Assembly (NCBI GenBank): GCA_013202895.1
Contig: JABMPR010000313.1
Coordinates: 1 to 36,948 of the forward strand
DNA: 36,948 bases
Source: a bacterium
Lineage (GTDB): Bacteria; Fidelibacterota; UBA8477; JABMPR01
Reading direction: 5' to 3'
The notes under the pieces are model-generated. The model worked only from the letters and a program-made list of their open reading frames with translations, had not been told where the DNA came from and ran no database searches. Of the stretch, positions 26,379 to 34,613 are shown one piece after another; the first letter of the stretch is position 1; each line of letters opens with the position of its first letter. The translations under genes were made by a program, and so were the position numbers.

Positions 26379-28292
26379 TTATTCCGAGCTAGGTGATTCA
26401 TCCATATTTCGTTCAACACGATCTCGACCATTTCCCTTGGCCTGATAAAGAGCTCGATCGGCTGCCTGCAGCAGCAAACCTGGCTGGCCAGCTAGATCTG
26501 GAACCAGGGTCGCGACTCCCAGACTTAGGGTCACCATTGGGGCCACCGGGGAAGATTCATGTTTGATGTTTAGATCGCGAACACATTTTCTGATTAATTC
26601 TGCAATCTGAATCGCTCCCTTGACATCGGTTTCAGGTAGGATAATGCAAAATTCCTCACCTCCGTAACGTGCTGCAAGATCACCGGGACGATTGACAGAG
26701 TCTTGGATGGCAGTAGCTACTCTAACAAGACAATCATCACCCTGTTGATGACCATAGGTATCATTATATAATTTAAAATGGTCGATATCGGACATCACGA
26801 CGCTCAGGGGTCGCTTATCACGCAGCATACGTTTCCATTCGCGATCCATTTCCTCATCCAGACGTCGACGATTAGCAATTCCTGTGAGACCATCTACCCG
26901 TGATAATTCTTTTAAACGGTCGTTGGCAATCTCTAATTCAGTCGTCCGTTCTTTGACAAGTTCTTCCAAATGGTCTTTGTGATTCAAAACTTCCCGTTCG
27001 GCTGATTTGCGTACTTCAATTTCTGAGTGGTATGCGACATTGGTCCTTTCAAGTTTGATACGCTGAGTATCAATTGTATCGTAAGCCTTTGAGAATCTGA
27101 CCGAGATTAAAAACGCCTGTGCCAGGATGAATATCAGTAAACCCAGAGATATAAAATGACCTGTTTGTATAACATTTGAGACATACAGGATGTCATTCAA
27201 AAAGGTCACAGCTATTGCCAAAAAACCCATAAGCACCAGGGCTGATCCTTCTTCACCCCGCAGAAACGCAAGGCCGAGGCCATAAATCACATAAAGCATT
27301 GCCAGGAGACTAAAAGGTTGGAAAAAAAGAAGCGACAAGGAAAAAACTTCTACACCTGTAAATAATACGATGAGAACAAAAATAGAGGATATCGCTAATA
27401 CGGTTTGAGCCACCCACTTATTAATCTCATCAGGAAATTGTAAGCGAATGAAAAGGAAAAAGATAGGGATGCCCAGATAAAAGGTCAGGTATTCAAACTT
27501 GACCTGAAAATGCCAGGGCAGAGAGGGCCATAATTGGTGCAGAAATATCTCACCTGTCGTTAATGTCCGCATGGCAATTATCAGGCAAAATATACCAAAG
27601 TACAAAGCCGCTTTGCCGTGTGTGCTTAGCGAAAAAACGCCAAGATGATATATTCCCATGATAAGGATAGCACCAACCAGGAATAGTTCCATGGCGATCC
27701 GGTTTTCACGACTGCCCGCGATATCATCGCTGGTACCGAAGGAGATGGATTCCCAAAGTCCTCCCAGGCGGTGGTGGTGATTTGAAACATCTACTCGTAG
27801 TCTGATCTGGCTGGAATGGAATCCCAATTCATAGTTGCGAGGTTGATAAGCTGGTCGGGCTAATGCAGGATCATTAGAGCTTAACCCGATGCCCCCGATC
27901 ACTTTTTCGTTGACAAAAAGATTATAGGCTGTACCGGCAGTGGGAAATCCCAAAGCGTAGGAAAAATTTGATTCAGGTAGTAAGATGGTGAGATAATATG
28001 ATCCGGAACCGTGGCCGGGAAGTTTTTGACCATTATAATCATATCCATTCCAGGAATCTGGAACCTCTATCTCGATGTAGTTTTCCTGATTTGACTCCTC
28101 ATCAGAGATACTATCATTCCAGATAAACCGCCATTCCCCATCAAGACTAATAGGGTCATCAAAATTGAAATCTCGAAGATCCATTACCCCATCAACAGCA
28201 GAGAAGTCGTCAGAACTGCCACAACTTATGAGCATCAGTGCCGCAGCAATTATACTTAACACGAATATGGGATATGATAGTGATCTCATCAT
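26379..28292 (-). CDS. 7TMR-DISM receptor diguanylate cyclase
   Basis: This is a 637-residue signalling protein that would make cyclic di-GMP in response to an extracellular cue. In order: a signal ending in the lipobox LISC (Cys24); a periplasmic jelly-roll DISM-type sensor (about 35-190, with LDGEWRFIWND and PDSWNGYDYNG); seven membrane helices (about 195-410); a coiled coil (about 415-465); and a GGDEF domain (470-625). The active-site motif is GGEEF (544-548), so catalysis should be intact. RPGD at 535-538 is the RxxD inhibitory site five residues before it, so product feedback is expected. AAGG lies before the two tandem ATGs. A short palindrome is found just upstream. Confidence 0.92.
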   Translation of the reverse strand: MMRSLSYPIFVLSIIAAALMLISCGSSDDFSAVDGVMDLRDFNFDDPISLDGEWRFIWNDSISDEESNQENYIEIEVPDSWNGYDYNGQKLPGHGSGSYYLTILLPESNFSYALGFPTAGTAYNLFVNEKVIGGIGLSSNDPALARPAYQPRNYELGFHSSQIRLRVDVSNHHHRLGGLWESISFGTSDDIAGSRENRIAMELFLVGAILIMGIYHLGVFSLSTHGKAALYFGIFCLIIAMRTLTTGEIFLHQLWPSLPWHFQVKFEYLTFYLGIPIFFLFIRLQFPDEINKWVAQTVLAISSIFVLIVLFTGVEVFSLSLLFFQPFSLLAMLYVIYGLGLAFLRGEEGSALVLMGFLAIAVTFLNDILYVSNVIQTGHFISLGLLIFILAQAFLISVRFSKAYDTIDTQRIKLERTNVAYHSEIEVRKSAEREVLNHKDHLEELVKERTTELEIANDRLKELSRVDGLTGIANRRRLDEEMDREWKRMLRDKRPLSVVMSDIDHFKLYNDTYGHQQGDDCLVRVATAIQDSVNRPGDLAARYGGEEFCIILPETDVKGAIQIAELIRKCVRDLNIKHESSPVAPMVTLSLGVATLVPDLAGQPGLLLQAADRALYQAKGNGRDRVERNMDESPSSE

Positions 28293-28320
28293 CTAATATG
28301 CCTTCGAAAAGGACTACCCG

Positions 28321-28336
28321 GATAATCCAAATTATC
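28321..28336. repeat. Short inverted repeat upstream of the diguanylate cyclase gene
   Basis: GATAAT-CCAA-ATTATC is a perfect palindrome with six-base arms, 29-44 bases upstream of the diguanylate cyclase start. Its position fits an operator near the promoter. The arms are short, so function is unproven. Confidence 0.3.
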
Positions 28337-28422
28337 GAATCAAAAAATATAAGGAATGCATGCCCGTATCAACACCTTATAATCTGAATAGCTAACTAAT
28401 TAATTTTGATATATATCGTAGC

Positions 28423-29709
28423 TTATCTGGTTTGGAAATACAAATACAAATTGGCTGCCATGCGTCCGACTACAAAAGCTGTGGCAGCGGCGGTAACACC
28501 AATCATGTTGAATTGAATGATAGCTACATAGAGAACAGTAATAATACTGAAAACTTCGATCAGGGTTGCGCCGGTGATGGGACTGGTCCTACCAGATTGG
28601 ACTAAAATAGCTCTCTGAAAAGATATAAGTACCGTTGAAGCAGGAAATATACCCATTATCATGAGCGGGGTGAGAGCCAGGGTTGTAAGAATCGGGCTTA
28701 AGCCGCTGACTTGAGAAAACCAGATTCTGGAAAGCGGTGTAAAGGCAGTCAAGATCAGTCCCAGCGCCAGGCCTATACCGAGATAGGTGGCAAAACGTTT
28801 GATGACTCGATCATTTTCTTTGCTTTTTCCCAATAAGGTAATCGCTGCTTCCTGAAAGGATAAACCAACCCCCCGAAATAAAAACACGAAGGAGCCCACC
28901 ACGGGTAGGACGGCAAGTGATTCTAATGCCAGTGCACTTTTGCCGATAAAAAAAGTTACCAGAGGATGCACACCAAGTGTCAACATGGAGGTTAGTGCCA
29001 GAGGGTAATAGAAGATGCTGATTCTCCGAAAGCTTAACCCTGCTTGTGGCAGCGTCAAACTTTCATTGTTTTTTAATTTCTTCAAAATTGGCTGAACCAT
29101 AATGCGGGTGCTAATGGCTTCCATGATTACACCGGATGACAAAGCTGCAGTTCCTATATAAACACCCGGAATACTGGTGAAAATAAATAAGCCCGTGGCA
29201 GTGGCAGACATGGATATCAGACGAACAAAAGTACCATAGGCTACTCGTCGTGTTGCATGATTGCGAATGAGAACACCCTGATAAAAGCGCCTAAATCCAA
29301 TTGCTCCAGGCCAGGGGATCATGATTATCGTTCCGATATGGGTCAGCTGCGCTACGTTTTCTGGTAGCCCAATGAGCTCAATGGTAATGAAAAAGAAAAA
29401 TTTAGGGATGAGCAAAATCAGCATGAGACAGGTGATGATCACATTCAAAGTCCAGGTAAATTGGCGTAGTTTTTTCAGTGATTGAAAATCCTTTACCAGT
29501 GTGGTTGAAGCCGTCATCATCATAATCACTGGTGCTTCGATTATGAGAGCAAAGGAAAAAGTGACGCCATAGGCAGCAAGATTAAATTTTGGATCTGTGA
29601 GTCGGGCAATGATGGCTGCGATGAAGGGGCCTTCCAGGGACATCATCAACCAGGTACCGGCTAGTGGTAGCCAAAATCTTAGAATTTTATTTGTGCTCAG
29701 CGTTTCCAT
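28423..29709 (-). CDS. MATE/MOP-superfamily membrane transporter
   Basis: This 428-residue protein has about twelve hydrophobic segments and two similar halves, as in multidrug/oligosaccharide/polysaccharide (MOP) exporters. The first half has RFWLPLAGTWLMMSLEGPFIAAII, and GFRRFYQGVLIRN after the fourth segment; the second begins near residue 225. The sequence is closer in feel to the archaeal/ANKH-like branch than to NorM, so the substrate may not be a drug. It may export lipid-linked sugars, organic anions or cations. I chose the ATG at 29709; a GTG at 29715 is in frame, and neither has a clear ribosome binding site. It lies downstream of the glycosidase-like lipoprotein gene on the same strand. 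Confidence 0.75.
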   Translation of the reverse strand: METLSTNKILRFWLPLAGTWLMMSLEGPFIAAIIARLTDPKFNLAAYGVTFSFALIIEAPVIMMMTASTTLVKDFQSLKKLRQFTWTLNVIITCLMLILLIPKFFFFITIELIGLPENVAQLTHIGTIIMIPWPGAIGFRRFYQGVLIRNHATRRVAYGTFVRLISMSATATGLFIFTSIPGVYIGTAALSSGVIMEAISTRIMVQPILKKLKNNESLTLPQAGLSFRRISIFYYPLALTSMLTLGVHPLVTFFIGKSALALESLAVLPVVGSFVFLFRGVGLSFQEAAITLLGKSKENDRVIKRFATYLGIGLALGLILTAFTPLSRIWFSQVSGLSPILTTLALTPLMIMGIFPASTVLISFQRAILVQSGRTSPITGATLIEVFSIITVLYVAIIQFNMIGVTAAATAFVVGRMAANLYLYFQTR

Positions 29710-29803
29710 TATCACTGGAATCTAGAGTTGATCAAAGAGAATGCTCAGATTTGTTTGGAATATTTGGGAGAGTACCGAAGACAGATAAATCTTTTTATTC
29801 AGT

Positions 29804-31246
29804 TTACTTGTATTGGAATTCAGCAACCATGGTGGATTGTGGTTCCACCGAAATCGTAAAAAATTGGCTATTGTTAGCTTCATCATGGCGCAGTTTAAGT
29901 TCCATATCAACAGTTTCTACTACATCGCGCTGACCAAGTTCAACAGAAAAAAGCTCAGGTGAGTGAGAGGCGACAGCCCCAGTGAGTTCCAGTGACCGCC
30001 GGGCACTACTTATGTTGATCTGTATTGATTTGGCGCTCTCATCCTGATTGCATACAGTTAGCACAAGCTTTTCACCATTGTCAAATGCCAGCGCATTAAA
30101 ATTATGTTGGGGATCGTACGAAGCCTTCACTACAGAGGCATTATCAGGAATACGCTTCATCAAGTTCGCAAGTAGCGTAAATACTGGTTTTGCCTCACCG
30201 TTTAAATCCAGCAATCCCCAGGACTGTTTTTTAAATTTCACATCAGCAGGTGCATCATACATCTGATAAATAAAGGGGATTACCGCCGCTTGCTTTAACA
30301 AATCGAGCGTGTTTGAATAAACTCTCAATGCGTAGGGCATTGTAAAGCTCGCGCTGTAATAATAAGTCTTAAATGTACTCAAATTACCCTGCTGGTCATA
30401 AGCACCTGGATCGGGGTATTGGATTTTTCCAAAATTAGTTTCTGTACTTGCATATTCTGAAACAAAGATTGGTTTTCTGGATTCGATGGTGTCCAAATAT
30501 TCGGTGAGTTGATTGAAGGCCACACTCAGATTTTCATCGTCAATTCGGTTTTCCCACATTTGAACAGTCCAGAAATCAAGCGTTTCGAAGACTTGCTCAT
30601 CCAGATCCATATACCATGTTTCCATATCTCCTGAAATTCCTGGAGTGGAAAGTCCCGGTCCAACAATCCCAACCTGATCAAATCCCCTGAGAGTCAACTC
30701 TTCCTTAGTTGCATGTACAAGTGCATTATATGTATCTGAAGACATGGGTAGCGAATCGCCCGGGGCAATATCCGGAACATCTAACAGCTCAATATAATCA
30801 GCCGGTACTTCCTGATAGAGCAATTCATCTACTTCCTCAGCCCACCACCCGGCGAAACCTTCAATATCTACCAATTGACCATATTCATTGGTGAAATTAG
30901 CAGGGATAGCATCCAGACTATAAATCCATTTTATGTGTAGCCTTTGGGTGGATCCTCTTAAAGCCAGTATGTCGTCCCAGTTATCACTCACTCGCTTGAC
31001 TCTAATATATTTGACTCCGAGTTCATTAAAGGTCTGGAGTGCCTTCAGTCGGCGACTATAAAAACTAATGGGAACATTGGCTCCCATGCCCTCGAACTTT
31101 CCCAGCTCAGTACTTAGATCAATTTCCACCGGGATATATTCCCCTTTTTTCCGATCACCAAAAAAACTACAGGACCACATTAAATTATAAATAAGGAACA
31201 ATATTATTGATTTTGCTAGGAGCTTGGAAAATCGTTCGGATGGCAT
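29804..31246 (-). CDS. Glycosidase-fold lipoprotein (GH clan A-like), catalytic acid/base replaced
   Basis: This 480-residue exported protein has a signal ending in WSC (Cys26), so it is probably a lipoprotein. The middle is a TIM barrel of GH clan A type: FEGMGANVPISFY (51-63), GVKYIRVKRV (77-86), then PADYIELLDVPDIAPG (148-163), VGIVGPGLS (192-200) and KPIFVSEYAST (258-268). In this clan the fourth strand normally ends in NEP, with Glu as acid/base; here it reads DVP (156-158), so Val157 replaces it. Glu264 is at the nucleophile position on strand seven. A C-terminal beta-sandwich follows from about 385. The start could also be a GTG at 31264. Whether it hydrolyses or only binds sugar is open. 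Confidence 0.72.
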   Translation of the reverse strand: MPSERFSKLLAKSIILFLIYNLMWSCSFFGDRKKGEYIPVEIDLSTELGKFEGMGANVPISFYSRRLKALQTFNELGVKYIRVKRVSDNWDDILALRGSTQRLHIKWIYSLDAIPANFTNEYGQLVDIEGFAGWWAEEVDELLYQEVPADYIELLDVPDIAPGDSLPMSSDTYNALVHATKEELTLRGFDQVGIVGPGLSTPGISGDMETWYMDLDEQVFETLDFWTVQMWENRIDDENLSVAFNQLTEYLDTIESRKPIFVSEYASTETNFGKIQYPDPGAYDQQGNLSTFKTYYYSASFTMPYALRVYSNTLDLLKQAAVIPFIYQMYDAPADVKFKKQSWGLLDLNGEAKPVFTLLANLMKRIPDNASVVKASYDPQHNFNALAFDNGEKLVLTVCNQDESAKSIQINISSARRSLELTGAVASHSPELFSVELGQRDVVETVDMELKLRHDEANNSQFFTISVEPQSTMVAEFQYK

Positions 31247-31264
31247 GGATTTAATTTCAACCAC

Positions 31265-31459
31265 CCAAGCAAGGAATCAACTAAAACATGTCCTACTCAG
31301 AAATTATTACGAACTCTTATGGATTATGCCAACATGAATTTCAGTTGGATGTTTGTGAATTTATTGATGGTCAGCCAATTGTGTGACCAGTGTTGACAAT
31401 GGGGATGTGTAATTTAGCTGGATTAAAAACCAGACTTACCTTCAGGGTCAGAAATGAAC
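31265..31459. other. Intergenic spacer between the glycosidase-like and patatin genes
   Basis: This 195-base spacer holds no gene or clear terminator that I can support. It probably carries the promoter of the glycosidase-like lipoprotein gene on the - strand. Confidence 0.5.
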
Positions 31460-32446
31460 TCAGTTTTTTATTCGCTCAAGTTCCTTTTTTGTCTCTTCGT
31501 AGCCTTTCTCGATAGCAATTTCAGCTTCCAAAAAGTTCCAGGCTGCCAGACCTGTACTCACGTTGATCAACACATCTGGTTGAGCTATCTCAACTTGCGT
31601 AGCTGCAATGAGTGCCATTGAAAGTATTACTGTCTCATGAGCAATTTCTGCCAGATTGGGTTTTCCGGCGGTGTACCAGGGTTCATTTGACCTGGGGATT
31701 CTCCAGGTTGATTTGCTGCTCTCGAGATCATCCCCGTGCAGATAGGTAAAAGTCTCCTTTTGATTCATGCTATCAGGGAAGGCCAGAACGTTTACTGCAA
31801 TGATGTAGTCAGCACCCATGCTACGGACCACATCAATGGGCACAGGATCTATCATACCACCATCAACCAGAATACGGTCACCAAAAGACATGGGGTTGAA
31901 TAAAATTGGGATAGAGGAACTGGCTCGGGCTGCATTAGCCAGGCTGCCCTGATTAATGACGTAGAGATCGCCTTTTAAAATATCAACAGTGGTTGCGGCA
32001 AAAGGAATCGGCAGATCTTCAATTTTTTTATTTCCGTACAAATCCTCTAAAAAGGCTTTGATCTTCTGACCATCGATAAACCCTCGCGTAGGAAAAACTG
32101 GATCCAATAAATGGAGGACATCGATCCAGTTTGAGTTTAGGGCAATCTCTAAAAGGGTATCCGGGCTGAGACCAGCAGCATAACTTCCACCTATGATGGC
32201 ACCCATGCTGCTCCCGGCAATCATATCCACCCTGACGCCAGATTCTTCAAGAGCTTTGAGGACACCAATGTGTGCGAATCCCTTGGCAGCACCGGCTCCC
32301 AAAGCCAGACCAATTTTAAAATCCTGTTTGGCTTTGCCCTGAAGAACCAGCCGAAATCGATTATCCAAATCAGGTGGATTTAGTGCTGCTGCAGTGGATA
32401 CTCCTGCAAGAAAAAGGCTAAAAACAATTTTAAGAACTTGTACGAT
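31460..32446 (-). CDS. Exported patatin-like phospholipase (RssA type)
   Basis: This serine lipid acyl hydrolase has an oxyanion loop GAGAAKG, the nucleophile motif GSSMG (Ser80 from this start) and the catalytic DGG (Asp195). Homologues cleave acyl chains from phospholipids. The first conventional start codon is a TTG at 32368, just before DNRFRLVL, but the frame continues upstream without a stop into a convincing signal peptide (VQVLKIVFSLFLAG, then VSTAAA). The only start-like codon at its head is ATC at 32446, five bases after AAAGG. I therefore propose a rare ATC start; a sequencing change of an ATG is the alternative. The upstream nuclease stop is in the same frame, 12 bases earlier. 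Confidence 0.78.
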   Translation of the reverse strand: MVQVLKIVFSLFLAGVSTAAALNPPDLDNRFRLVLQGKAKQDFKIGLALGAGAAKGFAHIGVLKALEESGVRVDMIAGSSMGAIIGGSYAAGLSPDTLLEIALNSNWIDVLHLLDPVFPTRGFIDGQKIKAFLEDLYGNKKIEDLPIPFAATTVDILKGDLYVINQGSLANAARASSSIPILFNPMSFGDRILVDGGMIDPVPIDVVRSMGADYIIAVNVLAFPDSMNQKETFTYLHGDDLESSKSTWRIPRSNEPWYTAGKPNLAEIAHETVILSMALIAATQVEIAQPDVLINVSTGLAAWNFLEAEIAIEKGYEETKKELERIKN

Positions 32447-32458
32447 GCCAGCCTTTAA

Positions 32459-33208
32459 TTAATCATAGATATTATTCAGGATTGCCGCCAGATGAAAGCC
32501 ACCTTTAAGGAGTCTGTCTTCCATTAATTCGCGGTTTTTGTAAATGTATTTCCAGGACAGATTTCCATTTCCTATGTCATAAACCTGTTCATGGAGCGAA
32601 CGCGATTCGTTGATAAATCCTACGACATTGGGATCCATAAGTATGGTTTTTTGCTCTGGGGTCATACCCAATTGGATCTGTTGGGCATATTCGGTGTAGC
32701 TATATTGCATATTATCAATCATCTGTGAATCCCAAACCCGGTGCAGGTTGGTTTCCTCCCTGAACCAGGTGACATCCACACTGTTTCCACCCCTGTCAGT
32801 TCCGTTACCTACATGCAGGGGTTGGTGAAGATCACCCACAATATGCACAACAAAACGCAGAACATCGATGTGGTCCTTTTTACCTAGTATTCCCCCTTTT
32901 AACATTTTCGAGAATTCATTGAGCTTCTGGACAGCACGCCCCCCGGCTTCAGGACCCTCATAACCCTTGCCTTCAATAATTGTGCAGTAATGCCAGTCAT
33001 GAGAATGATCCCAGGTAGAATCAGATTTAATATCATCTGCCCAGTTGGCGATTCTGGCAAGATCTGAGTGTCCTAAAAATAGTGAAATTTGCTCTTTAGC
33101 TTTTGGGCTAAGATTTTCCTCAGCGATTATACCAATTACTCGATGGCCTGTTTTCCCCCAGCCAAAGACGAGTGTGGCGCTGAGCATTAAGATAATGAAC
33201 TGTCGCAC
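32459..33208 (-). CDS. Secreted S1/P1 family nuclease
   Basis: This is a 249-residue zinc-dependent endonuclease/3'-nucleotidase acting on single-stranded nucleic acids outside the cytoplasm. The signal peptide ends before Trp17, the N-terminal Trp that itself binds zinc in this family. The other trinuclear zinc ligands are visible: His22, Asp58, His73, His122, Asp126, His132, His156 and Asp160, with family spacing (HIVGDLHQPLH and NLHRVWD). It starts at GTG, with GGAG upstream. It precedes the patatin gene in the same frame, and together they suggest scavenging of phosphate or carbon from nucleic acids and lipids. Confidence 0.93.
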   Translation of the reverse strand: MRQFIILMLSATLVFGWGKTGHRVIGIIAEENLSPKAKEQISLFLGHSDLARIANWADDIKSDSTWDHSHDWHYCTIIEGKGYEGPEAGGRAVQKLNEFSKMLKGGILGKKDHIDVLRFVVHIVGDLHQPLHVGNGTDRGGNSVDVTWFREETNLHRVWDSQMIDNMQYSYTEYAQQIQLGMTPEQKTILMDPNVVGFINESRSLHEQVYDIGNGNLSWKYIYKNRELMEDRLLKGGFHLAAILNNIYD

Positions 33209-33405
33209 TATGATCTCTCCTAATAAATGTTATAGCGTTGAATCTAATGTGTGCAGGTATAAACTCATTAAAAAAATCATCCGAAAGCCGATGCTGAATC
33301 CGCTTCAGAAAAATTAAATGTCATGCCATATAGAATTCCTGCCTACTCTGGCTCCCTCTCAAATCGTGATTTGAATAACCAGTGAGTTGTTGAATAATAC
33401 TACAC

Positions 33406-33439
33406 AACAATATATTTATTACGAACCTAAGATATTGTT
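33406..33439. repeat. Inverted repeat with long spacer in the non-coding region
   Basis: AACAATAT (33406-33413) pairs with ATATTGTT (33432-33439) across 18 bases, and TATTGTT recurs at 33453-33459. The arms could be half-sites for a DNA-binding dimer, or a chance match in AT-rich sequence. Confidence 0.22.
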
Positions 33440-33683
33440 TTATTTAAGTTAGTATTGTTCTTTGGAGAGTAATGGTGTTTTTATACGTTTTATTAAGAAT
33501 CGCCTCGTGTCTATCAAGACCAAACTAGCAATTTCATACTTCATACGATCATAATAACTAAACTATACTTATTATTATCATATACTTAGCAACTATTTAT
33601 CAATTAGAATTATTGTGTTGAAATTATCAACAGGTGCTGAATAATTAAGCAGGTTCGAAAAATGGTCCCTAGATTGGTTCTGA

Positions 33684-33697
33684 GGAAGAATACTTCC
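33684..33697. promoter_or_regulatory. Candidate upstream activator site (palindrome)
   Basis: GGAAG-AATA-CTTCC is a perfect five-base-arm palindrome about 100 bases before the sigma-54-like promoter, the usual distance for an enhancer-binding protein site. It is more GC-rich than its surroundings. No cognate regulator is encoded in the window. Confidence 0.28.
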
Positions 33698-33796
33698 GCA
33701 CTGCTGAATATATCAACACATTATACACTTGATTGAAATATAGTAGCACTCACGTATATCACTGATTCTAAACCATTTAACAACTCATAATCCACC

Positions 33797-33811
33797 TGGC
33801 ACTGCTATTGA
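33797..33811 (+). promoter_or_regulatory. Sigma-54-like promoter of the GcvH/HybA/HybB operon
   Basis: TGGCAC, five bases, then TTGA. The sigma-54 consensus is TGGCAC-N5-TTGC, so the -24 box and the spacing match perfectly and only the last C of the -12 box differs. Transcription would start near 33822, giving a leader of about 20 bases with AAGGAGG at 33831-33837, six bases before the ATG. Sigma-54 control is common for hydrogenase and other anaerobic redox operons. Confidence 0.45.
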
Positions 33812-33843
33812 AATAAATAAGGTGAACAAAAAGGAGGTTCATC

Positions 33844-34554
33844 ATGGTCATATTATTTGTCGTATTATTCGTCGTCATTGCCTTTTCAGTAGGGTGGTAT
33901 CAGGATCGAAGACGACTTGAAGCGATTAGCGCTTCACCTATTGTTAAAAAACAAGCCTACCAATTCAAGATAGAAAATCTGAAGATTCCAGCGGGAATCT
34001 ATTTTAGCCCTACTCATAGCTGGGCTCATTTGCAGACCAACGGTCGTGCAAGAATTGGAGTTGACGCATTTCTCCATGGACTCACAGGTGTGCTTTCGCA
34101 GGTGTCTGTTCCTGATCAGGATAAAACTATCCAACAAGGTGATCCATTATTTAGAATTATCCATGAAGGTAAGAAATTGGTGATCTCGGCTCCTGTATCA
34201 GGAAAAGTAAAAGCGATTAATTCGGAAGCCCTCCAAAATATGCGAATGATTCATCGCGATCCTTACTCTACGGGTTGGTTAATCGAGATGGAGCCTGCCA
34301 ATTGGGAAAAAGAAACAAACCGCCTGTATCTTGGTCAACGCACTACATCCTGGCTTAAAGATGAAATGGCGCGCATTCGTGATTTTTTTGCTCATTCTTT
34401 TATCTCCCCTGATTCTGCAAGCGGGTTGGTTCTGCTTCAGGAAGGTGGTGATATCGCCCAGGATGCCCTGGCCTTTGCCGAGAATGGATTGTGGGAATCT
34501 TTCCAAAAAATCATTCTGGACCAGGCCAATCTTGAATTAAAAGTCAGCTCTTGA
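33844..34554 (+). CDS. Membrane-anchored GcvH-like (lipoyl-domain fold) protein
   Basis: This 236-residue protein has one N-terminal membrane helix (1-18), a linker, and a GcvH-fold domain (about 48-155): IPAGIYFSPTHSWAHL corresponds to the GcvH HEW region, then SAPVSGKVKAIN (115-126) and RDPYSTGWLIEMEP (138-151) match the APVSG and DPYGxGW segments. In GcvH the lipoylated Lys lies eight residues before Pro of PVSG; here that residue is Gly109, with lysines at 110 and 111. The C-terminal 80 residues are an extension of unknown fold. No glycine-cleavage genes are near; the neighbours are iron-sulfur and NrfD proteins, so it probably serves electron transfer or complex assembly. AAGGAGG gives a strong start. 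Confidence 0.8.
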   Translation: MVILFVVLFVVIAFSVGWYQDRRRLEAISASPIVKKQAYQFKIENLKIPAGIYFSPTHSWAHLQTNGRARIGVDAFLHGLTGVLSQVSVPDQDKTIQQGDPLFRIIHEGKKLVISAPVSGKVKAINSEALQNMRMIHRDPYSTGWLIEMEPANWEKETNRLYLGQRTTSWLKDEMARIRDFFAHSFISPDSASGLVLLQEGGDIAQDALAFAENGLWESFQKIILDQANLELKVSS

Positions 34555-34613
34555 ACCTGTCAATAATCTGAAGCCTGCAAAACGTATAATTACCGTAGAG
34601 AGGATCATTAAGC

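Larger units (their letters stand above)
33209..33843. other. AT-rich non-coding region upstream of the redox operon
   Basis: This 635-base stretch has no supportable gene on either strand. It is visibly more AT-rich than its neighbours. It contains scattered short inverted and direct repeats, a palindrome at 33684, a sigma-54-like promoter near its right end and a strong ribosome binding site before the GcvH-like gene. It separates two divergently transcribed operons. No RNA fold that I recognise is present. Confidence 0.7.

Noticed and set aside
33844-34554. Calling this protein GcvH of the glycine cleavage system
   Set aside because: It has a membrane anchor, a long C-terminal extension, no lysine at the lipoyl position and no gcvT/gcvP nearby.
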